DNA of 64,000 nt. Origin: Flavobacterium tyrosinilyticum (GTDB lineage Bacteria; Bacteroidota; Bacteroidia; Flavobacteriales; Flavobacteriaceae). Within the stretch, counting starts at the first letter, position 1. Each line of letters starts with the position of its first letter. Under the pieces are notes generated by a model, which was given only the letters and a program-made list of their open reading frames with translations, had not been told where the DNA came from and ran no database searches. The translations under genes and the position numbers were made by a program. Positions 17,827-26,171 of the stretch are shown one piece after another. The stretch spans positions 874,030 to 938,029 of the forward strand of contig NZ_JAMOKG010000002.1 in the NCBI RefSeq assembly GCF_023656565.1. The letters run 5' to 3'.

Positions 17827-17946
17827 ATGAACAATATTTTTAGAGGGTTATTGGCAGGATATGGTGCTAAAAAATTAGGCGGAGGTTGTTTCGGAACTAT
17901 TATAGTTTTCATCATTCTATGGGTTTTACTAGGGCAATGCAACTAG
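17827..17946 (+). CDS. 39-residue single-span membrane peptide
   Basis: A short frame beginning MNNIFRGLLAGYGAKKLGGG and ending in one hydrophobic helix of about 17 residues (TIIVFIILWVLLG) and QCN. The N-terminal half is glycine-rich and basic, which would orient it inside. It starts just after an A/T-rich leader with GATC and is on the same strand 108 bp before the DUF808 gene. I believe similar peptides occur elsewhere in Bacteroidota but cannot verify it. The ordered composition (GG-C-x-G then helix) argues against a chance frame. Confidence 0.6.
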   Translation: MNNIFRGLLAGYGAKKLGGGCFGTIIVFIILWVLLGQCN

Positions 17947-18054
17947 AAGCAGATTACAGAAAATTACGAATAAAAAGACGAATTTTGATGCAATATTATT
18001 GGGAAGATTAAGGCAAAATGTCTAGATTCGCATCACTAAAAATAAATTTAAAAA

Positions 18055-18939
18055 ATGGCTTCAGGTTTTTTTGTTCTATTAGATGATATCGCAGCAATTA
18101 TGGATGATGTTGCAGTAATGAGTAAAGTTGCTGCAAAAAAAACGGCTGGAATTCTAGGAGATGATTTGGCAGTAAATGCCGAAAAAGCTTCTGGATTTGC
18201 ATCTTCAAGAGAATTACCGGTTTTATGGGCAATTAGCAAAGGTTCTTTATTGAATAAAATCATTATTCTTCCAATTGCATTTTTACTAAGTGCTTTTTTA
18301 CCAATTGCAATTATAATAATTTTGGTGCTTGGAGGATTGTTTTTAGCTTACGAAGGAGCCGAAAAAATTTACGAATTTGCCTTTCCGCACAAGCACGATG
18401 AATCAGAAGGAATTACCCATGAGGATTTAACAGAAGAACAAATTCTAGTAATTGAAAAAGGAAAAGTAAAATCGGCAATCATAACCGATTTTATATTATC
18501 TGTAGAAATAGTAATTATAGCATTAGGAACTGTTATAGAAGAACCGCTGACACAGCAGATAATTGTAACTTCGATAATCGCGTTAGTTGCGACAATAGGA
18601 GTGTACGGAATTGTAGCACTTATTGTTCGTATGGATGAAGCAGGCTATAAGCTTATAAAATATAGCAAAAGCGAAAAAAGTCCATCACGATTTATTGGAA
18701 ATTTATTAGTAAAAGCGTTGCCGCTTGTTATAAAAGGTCTAACTGTAATTGGTACAATTGCATTGCTTTTAGTGGCAGGAGGAATATTTGTGCATTACAT
18801 TCCATTTTTTCACCATCTGTCAGAAGAAATTAAAATCCCTTCTATCATCAAAGAATTTACGGTAGGATTAACTCTAGGGTTTGTTGTTTTAGTTTTTGTA
18901 AATCTATTCAAAAAGATTTTTAAGAAGAAAACAGCTTAA
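18055..18939 (+). CDS. DUF808 family inner-membrane protein
   Basis: 294 residues, matching the YedI/DUF808 family: the N-terminal block ASGFFVLLDDIAAIMDDVAVMSKVAAKKTAGILGDD is nearly invariant in it, followed by ASRELPVLWAISKGSLLNK. Six or so membrane spans follow from residue ~78, with a charged histidine-containing loop (PHKHDESEGITHEDL) near 110-130. Function unknown. A membrane peptide gene lies directly upstream; a partnership is possible. Confidence 0.85.
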   Translation: MASGFFVLLDDIAAIMDDVAVMSKVAAKKTAGILGDDLAVNAEKASGFASSRELPVLWAISKGSLLNKIIILPIAFLLSAFLPIAIIIILVLGGLFLAYEGAEKIYEFAFPHKHDESEGITHEDLTEEQILVIEKGKVKSAIITDFILSVEIVIIALGTVIEEPLTQQIIVTSIIALVATIGVYGIVALIVRMDEAGYKLIKYSKSEKSPSRFIGNLLVKALPLVIKGLTVIGTIALLLVAGGIFVHYIPFFHHLSEEIKIPSIIKEFTVGLTLGFVVLVFVNLFKKIFKKKTA

Positions 18940-18963
18940 TAAAATTCAATAAACATACATTAA

Positions 18964-18998
18964 AGAAAACATCAGTTAGCACTGGTGTTTTTTTTTTT
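18964..18998 (+). terminator. Terminator after the DUF808 gene
   Basis: ACATCAGT / ACTGGTGT followed by 12 T. Confidence 0.75.
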
Positions 18999-19294
18999 GT
19001 TTTAAGAGCTGATCCAAATCATTTTCAGAAAAAAGTTTTGTCGTCTTTATTACTTCGGGACTATTCTTTTTCCGCTTGTGAAAGCTAGAAAAAGGATATT
19101 ATTTTGATCTTGACTATTCTAGAATTTTTTATTTTCATAAGAAAGAATGGTGTTTTTTTTAATCTTTTTTCAATAAATAAGTTTTTGATTTACAAAAGTT
19201 TAATGTTTTGATGAGAACTTTTAACATTTTATGAAAGCAACCAAAGCAATTTTCTCACGTCTTCATAGTAATTAACAATTAATTATTATTTTAT
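18999..19294. other. Gene-free stretch (with the terminator, 18940-19294, about 355 bp)
   Basis: Apart from the terminator at its start I find no open frame with coding character, no clear palindrome and no convincing TAnnTTTG element. It is T-rich, with several TTTTT runs. Confidence 0.5.
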
Positions 19295-19705
19295 ATGAAA
19301 AGTTTTAGATTAAAATCAGTTTTAGTAGTATTATTTTTATCAATTGGATTTGTTTCATGTAGTAGCGATGATGATAACAATACACCAGCTCCAACAGCAA
19401 AAGCAGCTTTGGTAACCGAAATTAAAGGGCCAGCAACAGGAAAAGTAAACGACGAGTTAAGCTATGATGTAACGTATGTAGTAGATAACGCTTGTGCTGA
19501 ATTTGATAAGATCTCGGAAGTAACTATCGGAACTGAAAAAGGTCTTCAAGTAATTGCAAAATACCCATCAGAAGTTTGCACGCAACAAGTGCCGGATCCT
19601 AAGAAAACAGTTTACAAATTTTCATCTAAAGTAAAAGGAACTTTCGAAATCAAATTCAAAAAATCAGAAACAGAATTTCTTACTCAAAAAGTAGTGATTG
19701 AATAA
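19295..19705 (+). CDS. Small lipoprotein of unknown function
   Basis: 136 residues. A type II signal peptide ends at the lipobox FVSC (Cys22), followed by SSDDDNN, the acidic export signal that directs flavobacterial lipoproteins to the cell surface. The mature part is about 105 residues of beta-rich sequence with two cysteines (CAEFDK near 67, EVCTQQ near 96) that may form a disulfide. No family recognised. Single gene. Confidence 0.75.
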   Translation: MKSFRLKSVLVVLFLSIGFVSCSSDDDNNTPAPTAKAALVTEIKGPATGKVNDELSYDVTYVVDNACAEFDKISEVTIGTEKGLQVIAKYPSEVCTQQVPDPKKTVYKFSSKVKGTFEIKFKKSETEFLTQKVVIE

Positions 19706-19869
19706 CAACAAACTTAGTTGAATTTTTTTTAGGTTGAAAAGCCATTTTGCAGAAGTTTTTATTTTAAACAGATGTGAAATGGTTTTTTTGTATTGATAAA
19801 ATTGTAAGAATTGTTAAAGGTTGTAAAATTTTTAATTCCATTAAATTAAATGAATACAAGTTTTTTTCT

Positions 19870-19877
19870 TACATTTG
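19870..19877 (+). promoter_or_regulatory. -7 element for the small-peptide/DUF6169 pair
   Basis: TACATTTG, 22 nt before the ATG at 19899. No -33 element recognised. Confidence 0.55.
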
Positions 19878-19898
19878 CAATGCAATTCAAAAACAATT

Positions 19899-20015
19899 AT
19901 GGAAAAAACTATAATCATAAAACCAAATGAGAAGACAGTTTCTGTTCTAAAAAAAATGGTTGATTTAAAAGAACAACATCGAAAAGAAGTTTTAGCAAGA
20001 TTAAAGAAAAAATAA
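19899..20015 (+). CDS. 38-residue basic, helical peptide upstream of the DUF6169-like gene
   Basis: The frame begins MEKTIIIKPNEKTVSVLKKM and ends ARLKKK. It has its own promoter, ends 9 bp before the next gene, and reads as one amphipathic basic helix (EQHRKEVLARLKKK). A short beta strand followed by a helix resembles truncated antitoxins or DNA/RNA-binding leaders. No family recognised. The promoter and tight spacing support expression. Confidence 0.55.
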   Translation: MEKTIIIKPNEKTVSVLKKMVDLKEQHRKEVLARLKKK

Positions 20016-20024
20016 TATTTCTTT

Positions 20025-20498
20025 ATGTATCAATATATTTCAGAAGAGGGTTTGTACCCTCTTTTTTATTTTACCACAAAGCATGGTTTGCAATATTTTG
20101 TCAGTTTTCAGAAAATGAATTTTGAAAATGCCTTCTTTAATAAACTTTATAGCATTGACTTTTACGAAGCAAATAATCAAAAATTTTTTAATGATCCATC
20201 AATAGAAATTACAATTACCAGCATCATAAATGAATATTTTAAAGATAATCCAGATATTATTTTAAATTATGTTTGTGATAGTGTAGATTTTAAGCAAGAT
20301 TTTAGACAAAAATTATTTGATAAATGGTATCATAACATTAAAAGCGATGAATTTTCAAAAGTGAACTTTCAATATCATATTCCAAATGAAAAAATGATTT
20401 ATCATTTAAGCTTTATATTTAAAACGGATTTTTATAAAATGGATAATATTATTGACGAGGTAAATTTGCAATTAGAAGCATTTACAAGTTACAAATGA
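20025..20498 (+). CDS. DUF6169-like hypothetical protein
   Basis: 157 residues, no signal peptide or membrane span; rich in Phe, Tyr, Asn, Asp and Lys. The opening YQYISEEGLYPLFYFTTKHG followed by QYFVSFQKM resembles DUF6169 proteins of Bacteroidota. The gene is more A+T-rich than its neighbours, which may indicate acquisition. It follows the 38-residue peptide gene by 9 bp, so the two probably share a transcript. A toxin-antitoxin or defence role is conceivable from the layout only. Confidence 0.55.
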   Translation: MYQYISEEGLYPLFYFTTKHGLQYFVSFQKMNFENAFFNKLYSIDFYEANNQKFFNDPSIEITITSIINEYFKDNPDIILNYVCDSVDFKQDFRQKLFDKWYHNIKSDEFSKVNFQYHIPNEKMIYHLSFIFKTDFYKMDNIIDEVNLQLEAFTSYK

Positions 20499-20526
20499 TC
20501 TTAAAGTAAGGATCAATTACCAACAC

Positions 20527-20557
20527 TTTGCCATTCCTTTAAAAAGTATTATTTTTG
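20527..20557 (+). promoter_or_regulatory. Full consensus promoter for aguB
   Basis: TTTG at 20527-20530 and TATTTTTG at 20550-20557, spaced 19 nt. The -7 element covers an upstream in-frame TTG (20555), which rules that codon out as the start. Predicted leader about 14 nt. Confidence 0.7.
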
Positions 20558-20575
20558 CACTCTAAATTTTATGTC

Positions 20576-21466
20576 ATGGCGAAAAGAAAGTATAAAATAT
20601 CGGTTATTCAGTTAAATCTGAATGATGTTGCCGAAAACAATCTTAAAAAATGTATCAGCTGGGTAAGAGATGCTGCAAGTCAAGGTGCTGAGGTAATCTT
20701 ACTTCCTGAATTATATAGCAGTCATTATTTCTGCCAAAGCGAAGATGTAGATAATTTTGCATTAGCAGAGCCACTTTACAGTACTTCATTTATTGCATTC
20801 AGCGAATTGGCAAAAGAATTAGGAGTAGTAATTATTGTTCCTTTCTTTGAGAAAAGAATGGCAGGAATCTATCATAACAGTGCTTACATCATTGATACTG
20901 ATGGAACAGAAGCTGGTTTATACCGTAAAATGCATATTCCAGACGATCCTCATTTTTATGAAAAATTCTATTTCACTCCAGGTGATTTAGGCTTCCAAGC
21001 AATCGAAACTAAAAAAGGAACTGTTGGAACTTTAATCTGTTGGGATCAATGGTATCCAGAAGCAGCTCGTATTACAGCTCTTAAAGGTGCTGAGGTTTTA
21101 TTTTACCCAACCGCAATTGGATGGCATCCTAAAGAAAAAGAACAATACGGAGAAAACCAATATGGTGCTTGGATGAATGTTATGAAAGGACATGCAGTAG
21201 CAAATGGCGTTTTCGTAGCAGCAGCTAACCGAATTGGTTTAGAAAAATATCTTGAAGGAACAGAAGGAATTCAGTTCTGGGGAGCTTCTTTCATTGCAGG
21301 ACCGCAAGGAGAAATTTTAGCTCAAGCGTCTCATGATAAAGAAGAAATTTTAATTGCTGAAGTTGATTTGGATTTGCAAGAAAACGTTCGCCAAAACTGG
21401 CCATTCTTCAGAGACAGAAGAATCGATGCTTTTGGAGATATTACAAAAAGAGCAATTGATAAATAA
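20576..21466 (+). CDS. aguB: N-carbamoylputrescine amidase
   Basis: 296 residues from the ATG at 20576, nitrilase superfamily. The catalytic triad is visible: Glu45 in LLPELYSS, Lys118 in LYRKMHIPDDP and Cys155 in TLICWDQWYPE. The block FYEKFYFTPGDLGF is characteristic of N-carbamoylputrescine amidases, which release CO2 and ammonia to give putrescine. Its partner AguA, agmatine deiminase, is encoded at 24918 on the same strand, with two reverse-strand genes between. The enzyme is expected to be cytosolic. A tandem terminator and nested palindrome follow. Confidence 0.9.
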   Translation: MAKRKYKISVIQLNLNDVAENNLKKCISWVRDAASQGAEVILLPELYSSHYFCQSEDVDNFALAEPLYSTSFIAFSELAKELGVVIIVPFFEKRMAGIYHNSAYIIDTDGTEAGLYRKMHIPDDPHFYEKFYFTPGDLGFQAIETKKGTVGTLICWDQWYPEAARITALKGAEVLFYPTAIGWHPKEKEQYGENQYGAWMNVMKGHAVANGVFVAAANRIGLEKYLEGTEGIQFWGASFIAGPQGEILAQASHDKEEILIAEVDLDLQENVRQNWPFFRDRRIDAFGDITKRAIDK

Positions 21467-21484
21467 TTAGATTAAAATTATATA

Positions 21485-21521
21485 AAAAAAGAGCTGTCCC
21501 AAAAAAGACAGCTCTTTTTTT
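21485..21521 (+). terminator. Terminator after aguB
   Basis: AAAAAAGAGCTGTC / GACAGCTCTTTTTTT, perfect 14-bp stem with an 8-nt loop. Confidence 0.85.
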
Positions 21522-21526
21522 GTAAG

Positions 21527-21677
21527 CTTCGGAGAAGCAAAATATTTATAGAACTTTAATAGTACAAATGGAAAAAGCTCCAGCGGAGCGAAATCTTATG
21601 TTCTAAATATGTCGCTCCGCTGGAGTTTTATATTGTAAACATTTCTTATTTTCTATAAATATTTCGCTTCTCCGAAG
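21527..21677. repeat. Nested palindromes: outer 27-bp arms around a 14-bp-arm element (family K)
   Basis: Outer arms 21527-21553 and 21651-21677 differ at one base (words CTTCGGAGAAGC and GCTTCTCCGAAG). Inside, CTCCAGCGGAGCGA (21578-21591) is the exact complement of 21612-21625. Confidence 0.8.
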
Positions 21678-21697
21678 ATCGTATTTTTGTAATAAAA

Positions 21698-21732
21698 AAG
21701 AGCTGTTTCATTTTTTGAAACAGCTCCTTTTC
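21698..21732 (-). terminator. Terminator of the OmpA-family gene
   Basis: GAGCTGTTTCA / TGAAACAGCTC with A/T tracts on both sides. It is downstream of the reverse-strand gene. Confidence 0.75.
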
Positions 21733-21753
21733 TTGTTTTTAGCTTTATATGTA

Positions 21754-23013
21754 TTACTTCACTTGGAAAGTAACTCTTCTCACGATCTGACGTGCCTCTT
21801 TAGAATTTTTGTTAACAGAAGTATCTTCTCCGTTAGCAATTACATTCAATCTTGATGCGTCAATTCCTGCATTAACCGCTACTTTTTTCACAGCCTCAGC
21901 TCTTTTTCTAGATAATTCAGTGTTGTAGTTTGAATTTCCAATTTCATCAGCATAACCAATAATATCAGCTGATTTTCCTGGATTGTTTTTCAAGTATTTC
22001 ACTAAGAAATCTACGCCTGATAAAGATGCGTTTGTAGGTTTAGACGAATTGAAATCGAAATAAACATTTACATAACCACCGTTAATTAATTCTTCAACAG
22101 TATTGTTTGTAGCTGTTCCAGCGCCTTTCTTTTCGTAAGTTTTGTCTAAATAGCTTTCTAACTCATCTGGTACACCATTTTGATTCGTATCAATAGATTG
22201 TCCTTTTGTGTTAACAGCAACTCCTGCAATGCTATTTGGTTCTAAATCGTATAAATCAGCAACTCCATCTTTGTCTGAATCGATAAGGCCAGTTTCGATT
22301 AAGTCCACTCTTTTTTCCAATTCACCAATTCTATCTTCTTCACCAATCCAGTCAGCATGCTTCTGATTTTTTCCTAAGTAGAACGTCAAACCAACAGAAG
22401 CATTCAATAAAACGCCGTCAAAAGAACCAGTTGTTGTATTGCCCATTCCGTCAAAGTTCCAGTTTTGTCTTCCGTTTACAATTCCAGTAAGATCTCCTGT
22501 TAAAGCTACACGATCGCTTAATCTAATTTGTCCAGTTAAACCGGCAATTCCATGAGCCATGTAATCTTGTCCTCCAAATCCTGTTTCGGTACTAATTTGA
22601 GAAACCCCAAAACCACCATGCGCCAAAAGACCGATTGTATTTGTCCAAGTTTCAAAATTTAAAGCACGTCCAACGTTAACAACTCCTTGTAAACTTGCTC
22701 TAACATAACGGCTTTCAAAGTCTGGTGTGTCTTTTTTCTCTTTAAATTGGTCGTAACCAACATCTAATTTTAAACCAAATTTTGGATTAAACATATATCT
22801 TACACCTAAATCTCCGTGAAAAAAGTTCAATGATTCAGTAGTATACCCTGGAGTCATTGTTCTGGTTGGTTTATTAACACCACCATTTAGTTCGATCGAC
22901 CATTTGTTGTATTCTTGATCTACGTTAGGTTTGGTAGAAGTGGTAGCCATATTTTGAGCGCCTGCAGCAAATGATAGTAATAATAAGGATGCTGATACTA
23001 ATTTCTTTTTCAT
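21754..23013 (-). CDS. OmpA-family outer membrane protein
   Basis: 419 residues. Signal peptide (MKKKLVSASLLLLSFAAGAQ), then an eight-stranded beta-barrel-like region to about residue 215 (repeated aromatic-Gly segments such as GDLGVRYMFNPKFGLKLDVGYD). A calcium-binding thrombospondin type 3-like linker follows (DSDKDGVADLYDLEPNS, DTNQNGVPDELE, residues ~247-285). The C-terminal OmpA domain from ~305 has VYFDFNSSKPTNAS and GYADEIGNSNYNTELSRKRAEAV, with the Asp and Arg that bind diaminopimelate. It anchors outer membrane to peptidoglycan. Probably abundant; its own promoter and terminator bracket it. Confidence 0.92.
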   Translation of the reverse strand: MKKKLVSASLLLLSFAAGAQNMATTSTKPNVDQEYNKWSIELNGGVNKPTRTMTPGYTTESLNFFHGDLGVRYMFNPKFGLKLDVGYDQFKEKKDTPDFESRYVRASLQGVVNVGRALNFETWTNTIGLLAHGGFGVSQISTETGFGGQDYMAHGIAGLTGQIRLSDRVALTGDLTGIVNGRQNWNFDGMGNTTTGSFDGVLLNASVGLTFYLGKNQKHADWIGEEDRIGELEKRVDLIETGLIDSDKDGVADLYDLEPNSIAGVAVNTKGQSIDTNQNGVPDELESYLDKTYEKKGAGTATNNTVEELINGGYVNVYFDFNSSKPTNASLSGVDFLVKYLKNNPGKSADIIGYADEIGNSNYNTELSRKRAEAVKKVAVNAGIDASRLNVIANGEDTSVNKNSKEARQIVRRVTFQVK

Positions 23014-23053
23014 GATATCAAAAATTAAATTGTTTTTATTTTAAACTCATGAA

Positions 23054-23061
23054 CAAAATTA
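23054..23061 (-). promoter_or_regulatory. -7 element for the OmpA-family gene
   Basis: TAATTTTG on the minus strand, 41 nt upstream of the start codon. Confidence 0.5.
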
Positions 23062-23162
23062 GAGGTCGAATCTTAGAATGCGTTGTATATACCCTTACAT
23101 AATTCCCATCTTTTGGCTTTTAATTATGTAAATACGTTAAAATAAGTACAATAGAAAGCATA

Positions 23163-23195
23163 AAAAAAGGACAAAATTCACATTTTGTCCTTTTG
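23163..23195 (-). terminator. Terminator of the choice-of-anchor I gene
   Basis: Stem AAAGGACAAAAT / ATTTTGTCCTTT with a 4-nt loop and A/T tracts. Confidence 0.8.
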
Positions 23196-23215
23196 CTCTC
23201 TTGAAAAAATATTAA

Positions 23216-24733
23216 TTATTTCAAATCTGGCTGATAAATTTTAACAGATCCATCTCCTTCACTGCTTACTATTAATAAGCTTCTTTTTGTAGGACTTTTT
23301 GAAGCCGGAATGAATAATAGACCTTCTGGTGCGTCACCTGTTTTTACAGTTTGTAAATACTGTGGAGAAGTTGGATTTGAAGCATCATAAACCATAAACG
23401 CATCAGATCTTTCTAAACCAACAAATAAAATATTTTGAGTTCCCATTTTTGCTACAACTACAGCTTCTGGCTCAGAACCTTTATCATCACTTCTTTTATC
23501 GTCGTATGTGCCAATTTCATTCGTCTTTTTGTCCACATCATTTTTACTGTCAAAAACGATTTTTCCAGTGTTTCCATTCCAAATAGAGAATGATCTTCCT
23601 CCAAAACTTACCATTTGATCCAGATCTCCATCTCCATCAGTATCTCCCATGTCTGTAACAAGGTTTAATCTGCCTAAATTCGTATCCAATTTTAAAGTAG
23701 CAGCATCTGGAAAAGCAGTTGCGTCAAGTGTCATGTTTTTCATACGCTTCACATCAGAGTAAGCAGCGTATTCTCTTGCATCACCTTCATTAGCAGTAAC
23801 AAAATAAGGAATATTATTTACCGTATAATGGCTGATAGCATCTGGCATATAAAGACCTTTTACTTTCCACGGATTAAAGGCGATTTTATTATCGCTATCA
23901 CTCACATCAATTGCATTCTCAGCAGTATTATAATCTTTTAAGCCTAAAGGATAAATGGCTGTAATAGATTTAGAAGTTAAATCTACTTTTGCAACGCCAT
24001 TATTTTCTTGTAGCGTCACCCAAGCAGTTTTAGAATCGTCAGAAATAGTAATGTATTCTGGTTCGATATCTTGAGCGAAACTCTTTGCAAATTTTGAAAC
24101 TCTGAATCCGTCTTTTTTTAATGCTTCTGCTTGACCCGCAAAAGAGCTAAAATCTAAAGTCGTGACATTGTAAGTGCTAGTTTCAATAATAGAAATTGTT
24201 CCGTTTGGGTCTTGAGAATAATCGGTATTTGGCTCGCCTTCGTTAGCTGTCATGATATATTTTCCATCTGGCGAAAAAGTAATCATATCTGGCAATGCAC
24301 CAACTGTAACTTGTTTGATTAAACTGTAATCAGAAGTATTAAAAACTACTACTTTTCCATTTCCTTGCTTGTTAGCAGTCGATTCTAAAGCAACAGCCAA
24401 TTTTCCGTCAAAAACAGAAACACTGTTTGCAGCACCTTCGTAAGCAACTAAATCAATTTTTCCGACTTTAAGAGGTTTTGTTGGGTCAGCAATATCAATA
24501 ACGTCAATTTGGTTTACACCGCTGTTGTTTACAGTAAAAAGCCTTTTTGTTTTCTCGCAATAAGCAGAGATTTCTGCAGCAGCTTCTCCGCCAATTGTAA
24601 TAGAACCAATTTCTTTAAAAGTTCCAGGGTTTTCGTTTACAACAACTTCTGGTTCGTTGTTCGAATTTTCATCATTGTTACAGCTTGCCAATATAAAAAG
24701 AGCTGCTAAAAATGAGATTGATAAATTTTTCAT
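23216..24733 (-). CDS. Choice-of-anchor I family lipoprotein (beta-propeller)
   Basis: 505 residues. A type II signal ends at the lipobox LASC (Cys18), followed by NNDENSNNE, an acidic surface-export signal. The mature protein has repeated beta-propeller blades (VVVFNTSDYSLIKQVTVGALPDMITFSPDGKYIMTANEGEPN) and the conserved DMGDTDGDGDLDQMVSFGGRSFSIWN segment of choice-of-anchor I proteins, which resemble phytase/alkaline-phosphatase-associated propellers. Lacking a T9SS tail, it is held by lipid. Exact activity is unknown. The following plus-strand cluster includes a secreted phosphatase-fold protein, so phosphate scavenging is possible but unproven. Confidence 0.8.
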   Translation of the reverse strand: MKNLSISFLAALFILASCNNDENSNNEPEVVVNENPGTFKEIGSITIGGEAAAEISAYCEKTKRLFTVNNSGVNQIDVIDIADPTKPLKVGKIDLVAYEGAANSVSVFDGKLAVALESTANKQGNGKVVVFNTSDYSLIKQVTVGALPDMITFSPDGKYIMTANEGEPNTDYSQDPNGTISIIETSTYNVTTLDFSSFAGQAEALKKDGFRVSKFAKSFAQDIEPEYITISDDSKTAWVTLQENNGVAKVDLTSKSITAIYPLGLKDYNTAENAIDVSDSDNKIAFNPWKVKGLYMPDAISHYTVNNIPYFVTANEGDAREYAAYSDVKRMKNMTLDATAFPDAATLKLDTNLGRLNLVTDMGDTDGDGDLDQMVSFGGRSFSIWNGNTGKIVFDSKNDVDKKTNEIGTYDDKRSDDKGSEPEAVVVAKMGTQNILFVGLERSDAFMVYDASNPTSPQYLQTVKTGDAPEGLLFIPASKSPTKRSLLIVSSEGDGSVKIYQPDLK

Positions 24734-24753
24734 GTGTTAGTTTTTAGTTTTTG

Positions 24754-24761
24754 CAAAAGTA
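24754..24761 (-). promoter_or_regulatory. -7 element for the choice-of-anchor I gene
   Basis: TACTTTTG on the minus strand, 21 nt before the start. Confidence 0.55.
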
Positions 24762-24885
24762 ATTCTGGCCTCTCTGTTAAATATTAAGGATGTATTATTT
24801 AATCTTTAACTTAATTTTTGCAGGATATTTTTTGTGAAATAAAATACGATTTTGGTTCAGATGTTTTAAAATCCTAACGAATGCT

Positions 24886-24893
24886 TATCTTTG
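24886..24893 (+). promoter_or_regulatory. -7 element for aguA
   Basis: TATCTTTG, 25 nt before the ATG at 24918. Confidence 0.5.
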
Positions 24894-24917
24894 CACTTTC
24901 TAAATTAGAACGTATTT

Positions 24918-25958
24918 ATGTCAACAGATAATAGAAGATTTCCAGCAGAATGGGAAAAACAACAAGGAATTGTATTGTGTTTTCCGCACAATGGTAACGA
25001 TTGGCCAGGAAAATACGAAGCTGTTCAATGGGCTTTTGTAGAGTTTATTAAAAAAGTAGCGACTTTTGAAACTGTCTTTTTAGTGGTTGCCGATGAAAAG
25101 CTAAAAGAAAAAGTAGCTGATATGCTTGAAAGAGCTCGTGTAAATCTTAAAAACATTTCTTATATCATTCATAAAACCAACAGAAGCTGGATGCGTGACT
25201 CTGGACCAATTATTGTAAAAAATGGTTCTAAAAGAGAAGCTTTGAATTTCAATTTCAACGGTTGGGCGAAATATAAAAATTATCAATTAGATAAATTTGT
25301 TCCTGGTAAAGTAGCAGATTTTATTGATGTTCCTTTAACTCAGGTGATGTACAAAGGAAAACCCGTAATTGTTGAAGGAGGAGCCATTGATGTAAACGGA
25401 AAAGGAACTTTACTAACTTCTGAAGAGTGTCTAATGCACCCAACAATTCAGGTGAGAAATCCTGGATTTACCAAAGAAGATTACGAAGCCGTTTTTAAAG
25501 AATATCTTGGAGTTACCAATGTAATTTGGTTAGGAGACGGAATTGAAGGCGATGATACACACGGTCATATTGATGATTTATGCCGATTTGTAAATGAAGA
25601 TACCATTGTCACTATTGTAGAAACTGATAAAACCGATTCAAACTACAAACCTTTGCAGGATAATTTGAAACGTTTGCAAAACGCAAAATTAGAAAACGGA
25701 AAAGCGCCAGTAATTGTAGCGTTACCAATGCCAAAACGTGTAGATTTTGAAGATTTACGTTTACCAGCAAGTTACGCAAACTTTTTGATTTTGAATAATT
25801 GTGTTTTAGTGCCAACATTTAACGATAGTAATGATCGCGTAGCTTTAAATATATTAGCAGAATGTTTCCCTGATCGCGAAGTAATCGGTATAAGTTGTAT
25901 TGATTTTATTTGGGGATTTGGAACATTGCATTGTTTAAGTCAGCAGATTCCTGCGTAA
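24918..25958 (+). CDS. aguA: Agmatine deiminase
   Basis: 346 residues, peptidyl-arginine-deiminase (PPAD/AguA) family. Conserved features: RRFPAEWEKQQGIVLCFPHNGNDW at the N-terminus, NRSWMRDSGPI near 95, GDDTHGHIDDLCRF near 215, and the catalytic cysteine close to the end in GFGTLHCLSQQ (Cys339). It converts agmatine to N-carbamoylputrescine and ammonia; AguB then makes putrescine. No arginine decarboxylase gene lies in the window. There is no signal peptide, which separates it from the secreted gingipain-linked deiminase. Confidence 0.92.
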   Translation: MSTDNRRFPAEWEKQQGIVLCFPHNGNDWPGKYEAVQWAFVEFIKKVATFETVFLVVADEKLKEKVADMLERARVNLKNISYIIHKTNRSWMRDSGPIIVKNGSKREALNFNFNGWAKYKNYQLDKFVPGKVADFIDVPLTQVMYKGKPVIVEGGAIDVNGKGTLLTSEECLMHPTIQVRNPGFTKEDYEAVFKEYLGVTNVIWLGDGIEGDDTHGHIDDLCRFVNEDTIVTIVETDKTDSNYKPLQDNLKRLQNAKLENGKAPVIVALPMPKRVDFEDLRLPASYANFLILNNCVLVPTFNDSNDRVALNILAECFPDREVIGISCIDFIWGFGTLHCLSQQIPA

Positions 25959-26050
25959 AAATAGTAGCCATAGATTAAAAAAAATCACTTTTGATCTTTT
26001 TAATCTGTGATAAAATGATCAGATATACAGAGACTTTCTTATATTATTTG

Positions 26051-26080
26051 AGCTGTCACCAAAAGTGGCAGCTTTTTTTT
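26051..26080 (+). terminator. Terminator after aguA
   Basis: AGCTGTCAC / GTGGCAGCT followed by eight T. A decayed family H palindrome (TAGCCATAGATTAAAA...TTTTAATCTGTG, 25966-26013) precedes it. Confidence 0.75.
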
Positions 26081-26171
26081 GTTGTATATTTAACAGACGG
26101 ATTTGCCGTGTGTACTAACATCCTTCTTATATTCGTATGTTCAATAATGCAGAAATGCAGATTTATTTTAT

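Noticed and set aside
20555..20575. TTG start for AguB
   Set aside because: The codon is part of the -7 promoter element.
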